NCBI RefSeq assembly: GCF_007680845.1
Contig: NZ_VEIY01000005.1
Coordinates: forward strand, 246,471-310,470
Reading direction: 5' to 3'
DNA: 64,000 nucleotides
Source of the DNA: Curtobacterium pusillum
GTDB lineage: Bacteria > Actinomycetota > Actinomycetes > Actinomycetales > Microbacteriaceae
Shown: positions 63,872 to 64,000 of the stretch, one piece after another
How positions within the stretch are numbered: position 1 is the first letter of the stretch
Layout of the letters: the number at the start of each line of letters is the position of its first letter
Translations under genes and position numbers: made by a program
The notes under the pieces: model-generated
Told to the model about the DNA's origin: nothing
What the model saw: the letters and a program-made list of their open reading frames with translations, nothing else
Database searches by the model: none

Positions 63872-64000
63872 TCAGTGGATGCGGAGCTGCGCGACCATCG
63901 GGCACGCGAACGGGTCGCGCGCCGCGAGACCGACCCGGTTGAGGTAGCGGACGACGATGCCGTACGAGCGCAGGAGCGTGGTCTCGGTGTACGGCACGTC
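63872..64000 (-). CDS. 3' end of a gene running off the window, not identified
   Basis: The last 42 codons encode DVPYTETTLLRSYGIVVRYL and NRVGLAARDPFACPMVAQLR before TGA. Third-position GC is high and the sequence is clearly coding, but the fragment is too short for me to place in a family. Confidence 0.6.
   Translation of the reverse strand, partial: DVPYTETTLLRSYGIVVRYLNRVGLAARDPFACPMVAQLRIH

Overview
The window is GC-rich, gene-dense DNA that looks like an actinobacterial chromosome, most likely Microbacteriaceae and plausibly Curtobacterium or a close relative. This rests on the very high GC third positions, frequent GTG/TTG starts, stop/start overlaps (ATGA, GTGA), many apparently leaderless genes (a TANNNT -10 box 6-8 nt before the start codon), actinobacterial GlnR-type boxes and actinobacterial gene families. 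The genus is an inference.

Layout. 0.1-12.4 kb is ordinary chromosome: short-chain dehydrogenases, a SpoIIE-type phosphatase, a Tat-exported GH16 glucanase, a small stress-type cluster (DUF3140, DUF7218-like, SDR), a UvrA paralogue and a membrane gene broken by a one-base frameshift. 12.5-39.3 kb is a very complete purine and ureide nitrogen-scavenging region. It contains uricase, 5-hydroxyisourate hydrolase and OHCU decarboxylase; three amidohydrolases; a NitT-type ABC importer with an FAD oxidase, a creatininase-family hydrolase and a PNPOx-like protein; an allantoinase - formamidase - AtzH/amidase fusion - PucG transaminase - allantoate amidohydrolase - RpiR operon; and xanthine dehydrogenase (FAD subunit plus a fused FeS/Mo subunit), XdhC and a MocA-like cytidylyltransferase. 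Promoters of these units carry GTNAC-N6-GAAAC boxes, in four cases exactly 21 nt before the -10 box, so the region looks like a GlnR (nitrogen limitation) regulon.

39.4-42.7 kb holds a second GH16 enzyme, tRNA-Val(TAC), an epoxide-hydrolase-like protein and a class II glutamine amidotransferase. 43.2-48.6 kb is a minus-strand operon resembling the Rut pyrimidine-degradation system but with a different partner set: NCS1 permease, AtzB/TrzA-type amidohydrolase, RutA-like flavin monooxygenase, RidA (RutC-like) and flavin reductase (RutF-like). Two small ORFs ending in the same peptide (STG[I/L]TWTTP) precede the permease and the monooxygenase.

42.8-54.9 kb also contains at least eleven copies of a ~17-bp element (consensus GGATCGGCTACCGGACG). 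From 49.3 kb on it separates single, mostly tiny genes (small membrane proteins, a serine recombinase, an MFS transporter, a histidine phosphatase, an RDD protein), and several minus-strand genes stop inside it. This gene-repeat-gene layout looks like a cassette array and is the most unusual feature seen. 55.3-57.9 kb has a divergent TetR/NmrA pair and a duplicated-domain membrane protein. 57.9-62.2 kb is low in coding density and partly decayed, including remnants of a DUF11-type surface protein, around an AraC regulator and short ORFs. The window ends with a diacylglycerol-kinase-like gene, a small membrane protein and the 3' end of an unidentified gene.
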